Source of the DNA: Solen grandis
Lineage: Eukaryota; Mollusca; Bivalvia; Adapedonta; Solenidae
Direction: 5' to 3'
Assembly: GCA_021229015.1 (NCBI GenBank)
Contig: CM037789.1
Location: 41,328,926 to 41,392,925 of the forward strand
DNA length: 64,000 nucleotides
Each line of letters starts with the position of its first letter. The first letter of the stretch is position 1. Positions 63,961-64,000 of the stretch are shown piece by piece. The position numbers were made by a program, and so were the translations under genes. The notes under the pieces were generated by a model, which ran no database searches, was not told the DNA's origin, and saw only the letters and a list, made by a program, of their open reading frames with translations.

Positions 63961-64000
63961 ATGGCGTCACTGGTTCTGGTGAAGTTCTGTACTTCTGGAT
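63961..64000 (+). CDS. Possible gene start at the right edge
   Basis: AAATGGCGTC is a fair eukaryotic start context, and MASLVLVKFCTSG runs off the window. A CpG-containing stretch (CTCGCGAAATTTTCTCACCG) lies about 100 bp upstream. Confidence 0.3.
   Translation, partial: MASLVLVKFCTSG

Overview
The window looks like nuclear DNA of a bivalve mollusc, probably a heterodont clam (inference). It is AT-rich by eye, host exons are short and separated by long introns, and most of the rest is repeat. Typical of bivalves are tRNA-headed SINEs carrying a 'tttggagacgatgtctac' type body, and many non-autonomous elements ending in a GCTCAC...CTCAGGTGAGCTAAAAA hairpin. One 100-bp run of N (38304-38403) marks an assembly gap.

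Two host genes are supported, both on the minus strand. At the left are the first two coding exons of a polypeptide N-acetylgalactosaminyltransferase (GALNT family; 21532-21702 and 3366-3583). They encode the cytosolic tail, membrane anchor and stem; the catalytic domain lies beyond the left edge. The intron between them is about 18 kb. At 39418-55784 are nine phase-consistent exons of an LRRC41-like elongin-BC-box, leucine-rich-repeat substrate receptor. Its last exon or exons were not found; the assembly gap lies just downstream. Near the right edge (61.7-64.0 kb) are weak candidates for further first exons.

The rest is a nested transposon landscape. (1) 12240-13838 is a 1.6-kb element flanked by TTAA, with about 135-bp terminal inverted repeats, carrying a broken gene that resembles the P2X7 cytoplasmic ballast domain. 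(2) 15951-20519 is a 4.6-kb DNA transposon with a DDE_Tnp_4-type transposase gene that has lost the exon expected to hold the third catalytic acid; it sits inside a small MITE-like repeat whose uninterrupted copy is at 57126-57366. (3) 34225-36779 is a foldback element with a perfect 6-bp target duplication and a mirrored coding start in each arm, with a further inverted-repeat element and a SINE inside the right arm. (4) 47335-48305 is a mariner relic with both ends and TA duplications, ending 30 bp from the donor site of an LRRC41-like exon. (5) 58825-61330 is a 2.5-kb inverted-repeat structure built from CpG-containing words such as TACGTACGTAAA.

Several families of non-autonomous elements keep the same ends but hold different tandem arrays (about 320, 165, 162 and 155 bp units) in their cores. 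They fill the introns of both genes. Intron 4 of the LRRC41-like gene is about nine tenths transposable element.
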